A stretch of DNA of 64,000 nucleotides from Cycas panzhihuaensis (lineage: Eukaryota > Cycadophyta). How positions within the stretch are numbered: position 1 is the first letter of the stretch; each line of letters opens with the position of its first letter. Shown here piece by piece: positions 10,640 through 23,031 of this stretch. The notes beneath the pieces are model-generated. The model worked only from the letters and a program-made list of their open reading frames with translations. It was not told the origin of the DNA and made no database searches. Both the position numbers and the translations under genes were made by a program. The stretch is from positions 248,503,741 to 248,567,740 of the forward strand of contig CM041465.1 of the NCBI GenBank assembly GCA_023213395.1, in the 5' to 3' direction.

Positions 10640-13415
10640 AAGATGCTTTGACTTGAAAGCATCAAAACTTTTAGGTTCTATTGGTAGTAATCTTCATCTT
10701 CTCAAGTTGCGTCTTTGGTATCCATAGCCTTCCATTTAGCTGAGTATTCCTTGATTTATCTATTTTATGGTTACTTTATGTGACTATTGATGATGCTCTT
10801 AGGTTGCATGATGAAGGACCCTTCTTCGTTTAACTTTGTAGGGTAGTTTGAGGAATGATCTTGTCCCTAATAGTTTTTTTAAAACAAGATGCATTAAATA
10901 AATTGCATATCATATTGTCTAATAGGTCAAGTTGATAAGCCACTTTGTCGATCTTCATTAATATTTAAAAAGTTCCACAGAAATTGGATTGGAGTTTCCA
11001 TTTTTTAGGTTTCCTTGTAGAGGCTTATTTATAAAGTTGCAGTCATAAAAATACACAATCTCCTACAATGAACTACCTTTTTGAATGATTTAACTACTAT
11101 TGCTTTATTATCTTCTTTACATTATTTAAATTATCCTTGAGACTATGAAAGATATCTTCCATCATTTTGACCTATGCTTTTACTATGAGGACCTTAGACT
11201 AGGTAAAAATATGGATTAAAAATAGTGATCATAATCATAGAGTGTTTTAAATGATGATATTTTTGCTATAGTATAATACATAATGTTATACCACCATTCT
11301 TCTAAATATAACCACTTATACAAGTGTGATTATTTATCTAATGTGAAACACCTAAAGTAACCCTTTAAACATTAGTTCACCACTTCTATTTAACCATTTG
11401 TTTGAGAATGGTATGTGGTACTCATGGTTAATTTGTTCCCTACTACATTTAACATCTCCTTTTAGAAGTTGATTATGAATTTTAGCTTAGAATTACTTAT
11501 AATAACCTTTGGAAATCCAAGGTGCTAATGAATTTCTTTCATAAAGACATCTATGATTTGGCTAGCCTTAAAAGGCAAATGTATTCCCCTAAAATGTACA
11601 TATTTTATAAATATATCAATGACTACTAATATTGCATTCATATCTTTTAAATTTGGTAAGTTAGTATTAAAGTCTATAGATACCTCTTCTAATTTTCTCT
11701 TAGGAATGTGTAATAATTGAAGAAGACTGGGGATCTTAATCGTCTTAAACTTATTCCTTTCATAAGTATCATATTATGTCATGACCTAATGAATATTGTT
11801 CTTAAACCCCTTCTAGGAAAAACATTCTTTAATATTTTTGTATATTTTATCTATCCTTACATGATTGATAGTAGGGGAGGCAACGCATTTTTATAATATT
11901 ATATTCTTAAATATAAAGGTAGGCATGGAGTATATTTGGTCCTTATACTAGAGGTTGTTGTTCTTCTAATCAAACCTCTTATCCTATGTTGTCATATTAT
12001 ATTATAAGCATCATATAATCTCTAAGGTTTGTAGATATTATATATATTATTACTATACTTGAGTGATCTAAGTGAGAGCTACTACTCACATGGTATATAA
12101 GGATGTGTCTTTGTCCTTTTTAGATATATCATGTACAATACTCTCTTTGCCCATCTTATAAATTATTTTAAAGTTGAAGGCCTACAATTTGGCTAACCAC
12201 CTTTATTACTCTTTTGATAGAGTTGACTATTTAAAAAATAAGTAAGACTGTGATCTATCTAAATTTGGAATTTATTGCCTACTAAATATCACTACCATTT
12301 TGTAATTATGCAGTTAATGGCTAACATTTCTTTTTTTTATATATACTATGATTTCTCCTTCCCTTTGAATTTGTGACTCTCATAAGCAATGGGTATATCA
12401 TTCTACATTAATATAACCCCTAATCTTTCTCTTAATGCATCGTATTTTATAATCAAAGGTTATTTAAAGTTTGGTATAATAAGAACATGCAAAGTTGTTA
12501 TATTTTCTTGAGGTTATTAAATCAATTATTTGATTAACAATCCTATTTGAATGTGTCTTTCTTGCTTAGGTCTATAAAAGGAACAATTGTATGAACCCTT
12601 GATAAATCTCTTATATAAGCCTTTGGCCTCTAAAAATCCTTTAACCTTTGTTATATTAATCAAAGGGGGTTAGTCTAACTTTTCTTGAATTTTACTAGGA
12701 TCCATTTTGATCCCTTCCCTTAAGATGATATGACTTAGATATTCCACCTCTCATCTCCCAAAAGTGCACTTAGCTTTATTCGAACAAAATATTATCTTAG
12801 AGGGTCTACATTAATTGTTTGGCATGTTATAAGTTCTCTTTGTAGCACTTATTATAAATCGAGATATCATCAAAGAAAACTAATAAATTTTTTTTGAGAT
12901 ATAAATGGAGCATCTTATTCATGGTAGAAGGGCATAACTCTAAACTCATAATATTCCTCATAAGTGTAAGAAGTTTTCTTTTTTTATATGTCTTGTACTA
13001 TTATCTAGATTTTATAATATCTTAATCTCAAATCAATATCTTAATCTTAAATTAATTTTTATAAAGAATTGAGCTCCATGCAAACCATTCAAGAGATCAT
13101 TGATGTGTAGGACTAAAAACTAATTTTTCATGGTAGCTTTATTCAAGGACCTATAAGCAACATACACTTTGAAGGACCCATGTTTTTTGGGCAGTAAGAT
13201 GACTAGTGTTATGGAGAAAATTTATTAGGTATAATTGCTCCTAGCTCAAATATTTCATGTATTAATTTTTCTATGACCACCTTGTGATGGTGTGGATATT
13301 GATAGGATCACACACTAATCAATGCCATTCTCAATTCTATCTCAATTATGTGTTCCATCCCTTTATCCAAAGGTAAAGACTTAAGAATTTCTTCAAAAAC
13401 TCTCAAGTATTCTTA
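10640..13415 (-). pseudogene. Gypsy pol: RT end, RNase H, integrase, chromodomain
   Basis: Minus-strand translation gives, from the chromodomain outwards: KWKAMDTKDATWEDEDYY near 10680-10760, a typical chromodomain W/E core; a GPY-like segment near 10930-11060 (VAYQLDL, then LQLYK); an integrase core near 11390-11700 with IDFNTNLPN and VVIDIFIKYVHF, the second Asp changed to Asn in IISNSKLKF, and the QTNGQIEVVN block keeping the catalytic Glu. RNase H and RT remnants lie between about 12000 and 13415. The nested copia interrupts the region after 13420. Confidence 0.8.
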
Positions 13416-13420
13416 TAATA

Positions 13421-13606
13421 TGTTAGAATATAATGTTTTATCTTAGGACATAAGTCCATCCTAATGTGATGTAATTAAGTGGTGGACACGTGTCATCTAT
13501 AGATTAGACAATTATTAGGTGGTTGTTGCTCCCATTGTATATATATATACATTGTGAATCAATAATGGAGGCATCTTCCATTCATTTTTAATGTTACCAT
13601 CCAACA
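13421..13606 (+). repeat. 5' LTR of the copia element (186 bp)
   Basis: Starts TGTTAGAATATAATG and ends CCAACA. The alternating TA run at about 13539-13551 lies where a TATA box is expected, followed by a likely R region. Confidence 0.95.
13539..13551 (+). promoter_or_regulatory. Candidate TATA box in the copia LTR
   Basis: A run of TA repeats, conserved in the partner LTR near 18535-18547, sits about 60 bp before the LTR end, the usual place for a short copia promoter. Confidence 0.45.
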
Positions 13607-13621
13607 TGGTATCAGAGCAGG
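13607..13621 (+). other. Primer-binding site, initiator-tRNA-Met
   Basis: TGGTATCAGAGCAGG directly follows the LTR end with no spacer and matches the plant initiator-tRNA-Met 3' end. Confidence 0.9.
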
Positions 13622-14294
13622 CCATCCTATTACATTAGATAGACCTTGGCATCTGAATGCCAGATTGAAGAGAATCTTTAAGAAGCTCACAAGGAGGTGT
13701 TTAGACAAAGATTTAAAGTCAAGGTGAAACTCAAAGAAGTTTGTAGAGAGTTTGTCTGAAGTCGTTCTAAGCCCAAGTACAGATCTGTACAACTGTACAG
13801 TAAAAAAATTTCAAGTTCTTGGATTGAGACCAAACTTGGTCAGATTATAGATCTAGATGACTTGAGCAATTTTCTCTTCTGGATTGAGTTCATTTGAAGA
13901 CATTTTTAGGGTATTTTTTACCATTTTTAGGTATTCATTAGTTTACCCTTTCATAGTCATTTTTCTCTCATTTTTCATAAATTTTTATCAAATTTTCTCT
14001 AGAAATTCTTTGTCTCTGTACTGTGCCTCTCTTTAGAGTAATTTCATCTAGATTTGTGGTTGTTTTTGTCATTTTTTGAGTGATTTTCTTCTAAAACCTA
14101 GCCGCTAGTCGTACATTTAGTTTTTCTCTCTGATCTGAAGTTAAATTTGAAAACTAACCACAAATCTAGACTCGCCCTTGTCTCATCTTTATTTTGAGGT
14201 ATCTTTCATACATGTCTATACACTTTCCATACTATACATAAATATATATAAAAGTATGATCTAGGGTTTTAGAAATTTATTCCTAAGTTGCATT
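13622..14294 (+). other. Copia leader region
   Basis: Untranslated leader of about 670 bp between primer-binding site and gag start. It is T-rich, and no conserved motif or coherent open frame is seen. Confidence 0.6.
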
Positions 14295-15305
14295 ATGGCA
14301 TCTTCAGTGCTTGCATTGTCTGATAATGACAAACTCAATGATAACAACTATCATATTTGGAAAATTAAAATAGAGACTCTACTCAGAGACAAAAATGCAT
14401 GGCAAATTGCCACTGGAAATGAAACAAAGCCAAAAGATACAGGGACTGCTCAAGCAAATTGGGAAGAAAGAGATAGTGCTGGGGTTATTATTTTAAAATT
14501 ATCAATTTCTGACCTGCTCCTCATTTATATTAAAAATTTGTACTCCACTGCTAGCATTTGGCAATACCTGGAGAATATGTACAGTCAAAAGGATAGAGCC
14601 AAAATAATAGCCCTAAAGGGTGAATTGTTCAATCTCCAAATGAAGGAGACTGAGACCATCACTGAGTTTTTACACAAAATAATCTCTCTAAGAAATAGTC
14701 TTACTAGTGCTGGTGACCCTCTTACTGAATAGGAATTGGTAGAACTCGTGATCAGTAAGTTACCCAAACCATTTGATGTTATAATCAATACTATTACCAA
14801 TGGCAATCGAATGGCAACTATGTCTTTGGATACTCTAATAGGACTGCTCTTGCAACAAGAACAAAGAAATAAAAGATATGAAGATGTTACAGATCTCGAG
14901 GATGCCTTCGCATCCAGATTAAACCTAAGATCCAAAGGTCGAAGCAGGGGAAGAGGAAGAACTCCTGAGAGCCATGGCACATCACGAGGATGATGGCAAG
15001 ACTCAAGTGGCACACCACGAGGATGATGGCAAGACTCAAGGGGAAGAGGTTGAAGCATCATTCCCAGGATATACTATGGTTGTGGTAAGATAGGTCATTT
15101 TGCTAGCTCTTACAAAGCTTTTGATAAATGTTATCATTGTGGCCAATTTGGGCACTATCCATTTCAATGTAAGAAAGTAGATACTCATAGAGGGAAGAAA
15201 CCGATGGGAAATTATAGCAAAGAATAGACTGACAATGATGACCAAGATGAAGAAGAAGCAATAGCTTTTGTTGTTGCTCTAACTATAAATTTGCAAGACA
15301 AAGAA
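14295..15305 (+). pseudogene. Copia gag with two zinc knuckles
   Basis: ATG at 14295 starts MASSVLALSDNDKLND, a usual copia gag opening with Y-x-x-W-K (YHIWKIKIE). A UBN2-type gag domain runs to about 14870. An Arg/Gly-rich linker carries a 33-bp tandem duplication (14976-15041). Two CCHC knuckles follow: the first at about 15070-15115 has lost its first and last Cys (Cys to Tyr), the second at about 15127-15170 is intact (C-x2-C-x4-H-x4-C). In-frame stops at 14730 (TAG, expected Gln) and 14991 (TGA, expected Trp) disable it. Gag would build the particle and bind RNA. Confidence 0.9.
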
Positions 15306-18300
15306 GTCTAGTACATCGATTCTAGAGCTTCACATCACATGACTAGTCAAGAGGAATGGTTTAAAGATTTACAACCTTACACTACAAATAAATTAGTGGA
15401 ACTTAGAGATAAATACTCTCTCAAAATCAAAGGAGTTGGGATAATTGCAATCAAGATCAAAGACAAGGTTGAAAAAATAGATGATGTCCTTTTTGTACTA
15501 GATCTAAAAATGAACATTCTCTCTGTCTTTCAACTAAAGAAAAAAAGATTGTGTACTCTTTTTGATGAAAAGGGTTTTTGTTATATTTTTGACATGAAAA
15601 ATAATGAAAATGTAATTACAAAAGGGATTGAATACAATGACCTATACAGGCTGCTATCACACCTTGTTCTACTTGATGTAAGTGTACTGCTATAAGCAAT
15701 AATGATAAAATATGGTGATTCAAGTATGGACATCTTCCCATAGAAAATCTAAAAGATGGAAAGGAAAAATCTAGTGATTGGATTAGCTCATATCACATCA
15801 AATAATTTTGTATGTAAAAGTTGTCAGTCCAGCAAACAACATAGACTTCCCTTTCAAGAAAGCAAATGGTGAGCGAAAGAAAATTTGGAGTTGACACATA
15901 CTGATCTTTGTGATCCCATCACTCCACACTCAATTAATAGGAAAAGATACTTCCTTACCTTTATAGATGACTTCACCAAGAAAATCTAGATCTATTTTTT
16001 GCATACAAAATCTGAAGCACTTGATGCATTTAAAGAGTTCAAAGCACAAGCTAAACTAGAAAGCAATGCCAAAATTAAGTGCATAAGATCAGACAGAGGA
16101 GGTGAATACATCTCCTAATAATTTCTAGAATATTGCAAGAACAGAGTAATATAGAGATAATTTACAACTCCATATACGCCTCAATCTAATGGAGTTGCAG
16201 AAAGAAAAAATCAACTTATTATGGAAATGGCATGAAATATGATATATACAAAAAATGTCTCCAAGACCTATTGAGCCGAAGTTATTAGTACGACCTGTTA
16301 TCTATTGAACATGAGTCCAACTAAAGCAGTAAATCAATCTAATCTAGAAGAAGACTAAACAGGAAGGAAGGCAGAAATAAGTCACTTAAAAGTTTTCGGC
16401 AGTCAATCATTTATTCATATTCTAGACAAAAAAAGGATGAAACTAGATTCAAAGAGCATTAAATGCATCATGGTAGGATATAACAAAACTTCAAAAGCAT
16501 ATAAGTACATTGATCCTATAACTAACAAAGTCTATGTAAGTCAAGATGTTGTCTTCAATGAGGAGGACAAAGAAAAAAATACCAGTGGTACTCAGATGCT
16601 TGAAATAATACCTCAAATTCTTCCACATAATCATATAGAAGAACAAGAACCCAGTATTATCACTGAAGAAATTTTAGAAGAAACCATACAAGACTCAAGC
16701 ACATATTCAACTTTAGAAATTGAAGAAATTACCATAGAAATTGAAGGCAAAAATCTAAAAAAATTACCAAAATAGTATCTCAAGACCTTAGAAGGAAACA
16801 AAGGAGAAATTATGCCTCACAAAATAAGGAGCCAAAGACCAAAGGCCCTAATCAGTAATGTTGAACCACAATCCTTCACAGAAGCTAAAAGGCATATCAA
16901 ATAGAGGAACGTCATGGATGCCAAATTGGACTCCATTATAAAAAATCAAACCTGGGAGCTAGTTAAGCTACCTTCTAACGAGTCAGTTGTAGGCTGCAAG
17001 TGGGTTTATAAAATTAAAAGAGGACCAGATAGGAAAATAGAAAAACACAAAGCCAGGTTAGTTTCAAAAGGATACACACAGACAATAGGCATAGACTATG
17101 AAGAAACTTTCTCTCCAGTGACTACGTTGAATATTGTTAGAACAATCATAACTATAACGAGATGTAAAAACTAGAAAAATATATCAACTAGATGTCAAGA
17201 CTACCTTCTTAAATGGAGAAATTGAAAAAGAAGTTTATATGTCCTAGCTTAAAGGTTATATAAAGTAGGACAAGAACAACTAATTTACAAGTTAAAAAAG
17301 ACACTATATGGGTTGAAACAAGCCCCACGTGCTTGGTACGCCAAACTATATAATTACCTCTATAAAAATGGCTTCCAAAGAAGCAACTCTAACTCAAGTT
17401 TGTACAAGAAAAGCAAAAATGGAGCAATAACTATAATAACAGTTTGTGTTGATGACATGCTTATCACAGGTAATGATGAAGATTCTATAGTAGACATTAA
17501 GAAACAACTGTGAAGCAAATTTGAAATGATTGATCTTAGAATCCTAAGCTTCTACTTGGGAATTCAAATTCAATAATAGGATAATTCAGTTACCTTGTGT
17601 CAAAGCAAGTACATCAAAGATCTACTAACTAAGTTCAAAATGGAAAACTACAATTCTTATTATACTCTAATGGAGGTAAATTGTAATTTAATTTCAAATG
17701 AAGAAGATCACTACTTTGATGCAACCTTATATAGGCAACTAGTCAGAAGTCTTATCTATCTCATAGTAACTAGACCTAACATTTCATACGTTATGAGCCT
17801 AATATCTAGATACATGCATGAGCCAAAAATAAGACATTAGAATGCTGCCAAAAGGATCTTAACATATCTCAGGGGAACAATTGAGTTAAAGCTAAACTTT
17901 CCAAAGGAAACATCATTTCAGTTAACAGGTTTTTGTGACTTAGATTGGGCAGGTGACAAAGAATAAAGAAAATCCACCAGTAGCTTTTACTTCTCTTTGG
18001 GCTATTCACCAATCTCTTAGAGTTGTAAGAAGCAAGTCACTGTAACATTATCCTCAACAGAAGGAGAATACAAATCAACAGTAAGCGCTACCACTGAAGC
18101 AATATGGCTCAGACAATTACTAAAAGCTCTAGATGTACCTTAAGAAACAACAACTGCACTCTTTTGCAACAATCAGAGTACAATCAAGCTAACTAGAAAT
18201 CCAGTATTCCATGCTAGAACTAAACATATTGAAGTTCAATACCATTTCATAAGAGAAAAAGTAAAAAATAAAGAAATAGATCTAGTCTATTATTCAACTC

Positions 18301-18374
18301 ATGATCAGATTGCAGATATTCTAACCACACCATTGGGGAAAGAAAGGTTTCAAATATTAAGAGACAAAATATGA
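15306..18374 (+). pseudogene. Copia pol: protease, integrase, RT, RNase H
   Basis: It continues the gag frame. Protease: IDSRASHHMT near 15318, where the family has D-S-G-A, so Gly is changed to Arg. A GAG-pre-integrase block with CKSCQSSKQ lies near 15810-15840. The integrase core keeps all three acidic residues: TDLCDP near 15899, RSDRGGEY near 16088, QSNGVAERKN near 16185. RT begins near 16914 (NQTWELV, GCKWVYKIK) and keeps the catalytic Asp pair in VCVDDMLITG near 17443-17472. RNase H ends at about 18350 with NPVFHARTKHIEV. The frame holds throughout except for a shifted stretch at about 17155-17270. About 20 premature stops are nearly all explainable as Gln or Trp codons lost by transitions. 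Confidence 0.93.
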
Positions 18375-18390
18375 TTAATTACATAAAACA

Positions 18391-18401
18391 TTAAGTGAGG
18401 G
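18391..18401 (+). other. Polypurine tract of the copia element
   Basis: ttaagtgaggg lies immediately before the 3' LTR at 18402. Confidence 0.75.
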
Positions 18402-18603
18402 TGTTAGAATATAATGTTTTATCTTAGGACATAATTATCTTAGAATATAAGTCCACCCTAATGTGATGTAATTAAGTGGTGGACACGTGCCATCTGTAGA
18501 TTAGATAGTCATTAGGTGGTTGCTTCTCCCATTGTATATATATATACATTGTGAATCAATAATGGAAGCATCTTCCATTCATCTCTAATGTTACCATCCA
18601 ACA
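18402..18603 (+). repeat. 3' LTR of the copia element (202 bp)
   Basis: Same boundaries as the 5' LTR (TGTTAG...CCAACA) but 16 bp longer, because the block near 18420-18435 has been duplicated imperfectly as ttatcttagaatataa. The target duplication taata follows at 18604. Confidence 0.95.
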
Positions 18604-18608
18604 TAATA

Positions 18609-21413
18609 ATGGTCTTATATCTATATGGATATTTACCACTTCTAATACTATAATTGTATAACAACTAATAATGTATCTCAAAACTCTTTTGTTTAATATT
18701 TTCTCTATGTTATATAAAAAGACCTCTTCATTAGGTGGCATGGGTGGATCTTATAATATATATTTCTTGCCCTTTTGCTAAAACTTAATAAATAATTTAT
18801 TGTAATTTATTACAATTGAGCCTTAAGTCCTTAATCATTATACTCTTAATATGACATCAACTCCTTCGACTAGATTATAAATATTAATGATTGTAATATA
18901 TAATCAAACATTAACAAGGATACCTTTAGATATAAACCAATGTATAACATAGTATTTCCTCCTTCAATAACTGCATAGAACTACTTAAGTAGTATAATAT
19001 GAAGTCTTACTTGCTCAGTGGCTTATTAGTTAACAAAATTATGTGTTCTTTCCCTATCAATTAAGATTATCACCTTGGTGATATTAATCATTACTCTAAG
19101 ATGTAGGCCCTATGGTGATGTGATAACCCCTATAATGACTTATATTAAAATCTCCACTCTTGTAGGATCCCCTTCTTCCTCTAAGGCAACGTCCTTGATG
19201 ACTTATTTGTCACTATTGGGTAGGTCTACTTATTCCTCCTCTTTCATTAGTTGGTTATTTTCTAGAATATGTAACTTCTTATGAGGGCTCTTCTGTTGAC
19301 ATTTATAAGCCTTGTTCTATTTTAAATTATAGTTGAAGCAGGCTTCTTTATGAAGATGTATAGTCCATGAAGTACTTATTGTTCATCTTAGTCTCTAGGT
19401 AAATCTTAAGGTCTATATTATATGTGGCAAATTATTGGTATTTCTAAAATTTCCTTCACTTTTATTTGCTCAAGAGCTAGCATCAAATTTGGCCTCCATA
19501 TTTTTGGTTGGCACTATTACTTATCTAAGGCTATAGAACATTAAGGATTTTGACTTAAATAAAATGTGTTCATTTAAGCTACTAAGATATATTTGTAATA
19601 GAAAATTTTCTTCTATTTGATTGAGCAATATATTTTGTAGATTTTAAAATTTCTCTATGTATTATTATATTATAACTATTTGTTGTAGCTCTACAACCTT
19701 ACATAAAACTCATGATTCCAAGTGTCCCCATACTACTCACATATCACACGCTAAAAAAAACCTAGTTCAAATTGGTCATGCCTTCATAGTTGCAACACCA
19801 TCGTATAAATCAATAGAGTGCTATGTTGCTCAAATACAAAATAGGTATCTATCTTAATCAACCATAGTCTTACAATCATTTTTTTTATCATGATAAAAAA
19901 AGTCTAGATGCATTTTTATATTTTTAATGGTCAACCCTATTATATTTTGTGAACCCTCTCATATATTTCATGAATCCTTTGGCATATCTTCTTGTTGTCA
20001 TTTTGATCTAATCTTTTAGTATTTCTCAGGTCACCCCACTTTATCTTTATGTGGTTGTTTTTACTTAATGAGTTATATTAGGCTTTGATATCTCTTATTT
20101 ATTGTAAATGAGATATTAACCATATCTTATATTGTTGTTGTAGCTTGTCTAATTCTTCCATGTATCACATCTTGTAGTATTTTAATATCCCATGTTACCT
20201 ATTAAAATTACCTTGTAATTTTCTCTATTTATGTTTTTTTAGCCATAAGTTAAGGTGCAAGCAATATATGAAGGCTATTACTTAATCAAAGCTCCAAATT
20301 ATCTTCTTTCTACTAGTTTTCATGTAAATCTTGATAATGTCTCTAATAGTATCTTACCATAAGGATAATACTAGAAATCTTTAGGTATAAATATGTAGAT
20401 CTCAAACAAATATGTAAAATAAAAAAATAATCATATAAACTAAACTTCACATGACCAAGTTATGGACCTTTAAAGATTACTATAAAGCTCACAAAACTAC
20501 CTTAAAAATCCTTCAGTCAATTTCAATCATTAAATTATAAGGCAATTTGACTCTAAACTAGGCCATCCATATATTTAAATTGAAGCCCTATAAGTATAGA
20601 TTCTAATAGAAATGATGAAACTATATTTTGTCCTTACAAATGAAAGTTATGATAAAGTTAATACAAAGAGGTGTTGAAATTTGTCAAGGGGATAAAAGAT
20701 TTAATGTGACTCCTTTCATTTTGGTTGTTAGTCACTTGAAAGTTTATATATGATTGTGACTTGAAAGTAGGAGATAAACTCAAAGAAAGTTTTTGATATG
20801 GTCTGATTTATCAAAAAACCAATACTTTAGTTTGCAAGCATTTACTTTCTATGTTTTCTATATGTTACATTATTTTTCTCATTGTGTGATATATATGGAG
20901 ATGTACTTGGACCCTATTTATATTTTTACTTATATGATCATTGTATCTTAAACTTGTTAATTTTGTTAATGTCCTAATATAGTAGATAATTATGGAGAGT
21001 ATCTATATTATTTGCACTAATATTTAAATGGAAAGGAGGTCGACACCGCTCCTAGTAACATAATAATAATAATATTACTAATGATAGACCTCTAATCTTT
21101 TGAAGTACCTAATATTCATATGCATATGGGATTGGAGGTAGCAATATTTACAAGAATCAAACTTTCATAAATACCCAATGACTATATTTTCTAGACCTCT
21201 AATCTTTTTTGGCTATAAATATTCAAAACATATAGGGGATTAGAGTCAATAATATTCATAATAACAAATGTGCAAAACTCCCAATTTTAGGCTTTCCACC
21301 TAATGATTATTCCTTTTCCAAATAATAAACACCTAAATTATAGCTCTCCTTCTAGTGCACCCATAATCCAATGTCCACATATAAATATCCTATATATGAA
21401 CACCCTAAACCTC
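18609..21413 (-). pseudogene. Gypsy gag and protease of the split minus-strand element
   Basis: This is the 5' coding half of the minus-strand gypsy element. Minus-strand translation shows a protease-like block at about 18800-19150 with ILIDRESTQF, aligned to the family motif L-I-D-S-G-S-T-H-F, and a zinc-finger-like region at about 19260-19380 (KEACFNYNLKQNKAYKCQQ) where Cys pairs are partly retained. Gag proper is poorly readable between 19400 and 20900, and 20900-21413 is leader. Open stretches on the plus strand here (19075-19284, 19657-19857) are antisense noise. Confidence 0.55.
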
Positions 21414-21425
21414 ACTCTAATACCA
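21414..21425 (-). other. Primer-binding site (minus strand)
   Basis: actctaatacca on the plus strand gives TGGTATTAGAGT on the minus strand, the initiator-tRNA-Met site with C-to-T decay. Two bases separate it from the LTR at 21428. Confidence 0.8.
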
Positions 21426-21427
21426 CT

Positions 21428-21705
21428 TGTTATGACCTACAAGAGTTCTATAATAATTCTCACATTAGACTAATCAAGATGAATGGAGAAAATAGAAAAT
21501 GATTATTAAAATATAAATAATAAAAGGATTAAAGTAAGAGCATCCCTCTTTGAGGTGAGGATTCCTCTAGTAGTGTTATTTCTTATAATTCCTATAATCA
21601 ATATTTATATACTAACTATTTATGCATGCTTTAGTCTTACTAATTCTGCTTTTAAATACTCAAGAGTAGGGCTAAATCTACCAAAGGGTATGTTAGTACA
21701 TAACA
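21428..21705 (-). repeat. 5' LTR of the minus-strand gypsy element (278 bp)
   Basis: Starts TGTTATGACC and ends CATAACA. It aligns with 10335-10623 and is followed by the target duplication ctaat at 21706-21710. Confidence 0.88.
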
Positions 21706-21710
21706 CTAAT

Positions 21711-23031
21711 ATTCTCTAATGCTTAAATTAGCATTTCATTACTTTGAAATTTCTAAAAACTCCCTTAAAATTCTATGGTGACTATTTCTAAAATTTCAAT
21801 TTTCATATCTAATTAGTTATACCATATTGATGGAACTCCTCCTAAGGTACAAGTAAACCTTCTATTAATATCTTCTTCATCCCTAATTTTGATCTTCTAG
21901 TTTCGGCAATGTATTAAATAAATCTCTTAAAAAACATTCTTCTAAGTTGCCATAAGACCTTCCTTTGCCTTTGTGTCATTTTTACTTATTCTCTTTGAGC
22001 TATCCAAATTAAGATTTGCCTTGACTACTATCACTAGCCTACTCATATGTCACTAGCTTATCAAGGTTAGATAAGCAAAAATTCTAAAATTTGTGATAGG
22101 TATTCTCCATAATCAATTTATATTTATAATAGTAATTTGTTTATAACTTAATAATCCATTATAAAAAAATGGTTCCTCTTATTTCATCCAAAATTCTATC
22201 AATAAATGTAATTAGATAAGAGTTCTTTAATGCCATCATAATATACACATCTATAACTTAACATTTTTCTTAAGTGAAATTACATTTGGAGAGACCTAAT
22301 CATTAGTTTCAATTTTAAATATGTCACAAGGACTTCCTCTACCTTTATGCCTAACATCTTCTTAAACTCCACCTTAACATGATCCACATATTTTAAATGT
22401 ATTAGATATGGTTAATACTTTATTGATTTCACACTAAGGATCAACTCAATTTTATATTCACTTAAATCTCATGGTATAACTTTATGATCTTTACATCACC
22501 CCAAAAAGATATGTTTATATTAATGAAAAATATTTTTTATAACTTCAAATGACAATGGATACCATTTCCTACAAACTTTGATATATTCTAGATGTTTATT
22601 TATCCCCAAGTTCACAATTTCAAAAGTAAGCTCCTTATGCTTAATGGTATTGTTTTATACAAACTAATATACAAGATCATTGGTAGTTTCTTATTCATCA
22701 CTCTAGATTTATAAAAATTGATAAGGATAGCCCTTATTCTACACAATTGCATTACCTTGTATAGAATTAGACATAATTACTTATTACGTTACAACATCTA
22801 AATCATCATTCCCTAATATGCATCAATTAGCATTATATCATGGTGCAAAACATTCTCATCATCACTATTATTAGCCTAAAAGCATGGAGTTGTAAACATT
22901 TCCAAAACTTGTTCTTTTTAATTCAAAGCTCACTATTAGAATAGACTTTATTACCCCTTTACAAAGTAACCATAAACTCCTTACTAAAAGCATATCTTTT
23001 GAGTCTAGAGACATCATACAATTATGCCTTC
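21711..23031. other. Unassigned old repeat DNA between two elements
   Basis: This is host sequence lying between the minus-strand gypsy element and the minus-strand copia element. Short minus-strand open runs occur but give no domain that can be named. It is probably an older, fragmented transposon that both elements entered; it may be continuous with 27331 onward, because the copia at 23032 duplicated ccttc at their junction. Confidence 0.4.

Larger units (their letters stand above)
13421..18603 (+). mobile_element. Complete Ty1-copia element, 5183 bp
   Basis: LTRs at 13421-13606 and 18402-18603 share nearly all positions. The 5-bp target duplication taata is present at 13416-13420 and 18604-18608. 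A canonical primer-binding site and polypurine tract are in place. One gag-pol reading frame runs 14295-18374. By hand the LTRs differ at about 11 of 186 aligned positions, nearly all transitions, plus a 16-bp insertion in the 3' LTR. It is inserted in the RT region of the minus-strand gypsy element and is thus younger than it. Confidence 0.97.
10335..21705 (-). mobile_element. Complete minus-strand Ty3-gypsy element, split by a nested copia
   Basis: LTRs at 10335-10623 and 21428-21705 align with each other. The 5-bp flanks are ctaac (10330-10334) and ctaat (21706-21710), a target duplication with one C-to-T change. The primer-binding site lies at 21414-21425 and the polypurine tract at 10624-10637, both in minus orientation. 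Removing the 5183-bp copia insertion at 13421-18603 leaves about 6.2 kb, a normal size for a chromovirus. All coding parts are degraded. Confidence 0.9.

Noticed and set aside
13607-13621. tRNA-Met-like fragment
   Set aside because: It is only a primer-binding site at an LTR end; no cloverleaf surrounds it. The same holds at 619, 2972, 21414, 26989 and 59925.
14585-15061. 158-codon minus-strand open frame
   Set aside because: Exact antisense of the copia gag, including the 33-bp repeat; a shadow of that frame.
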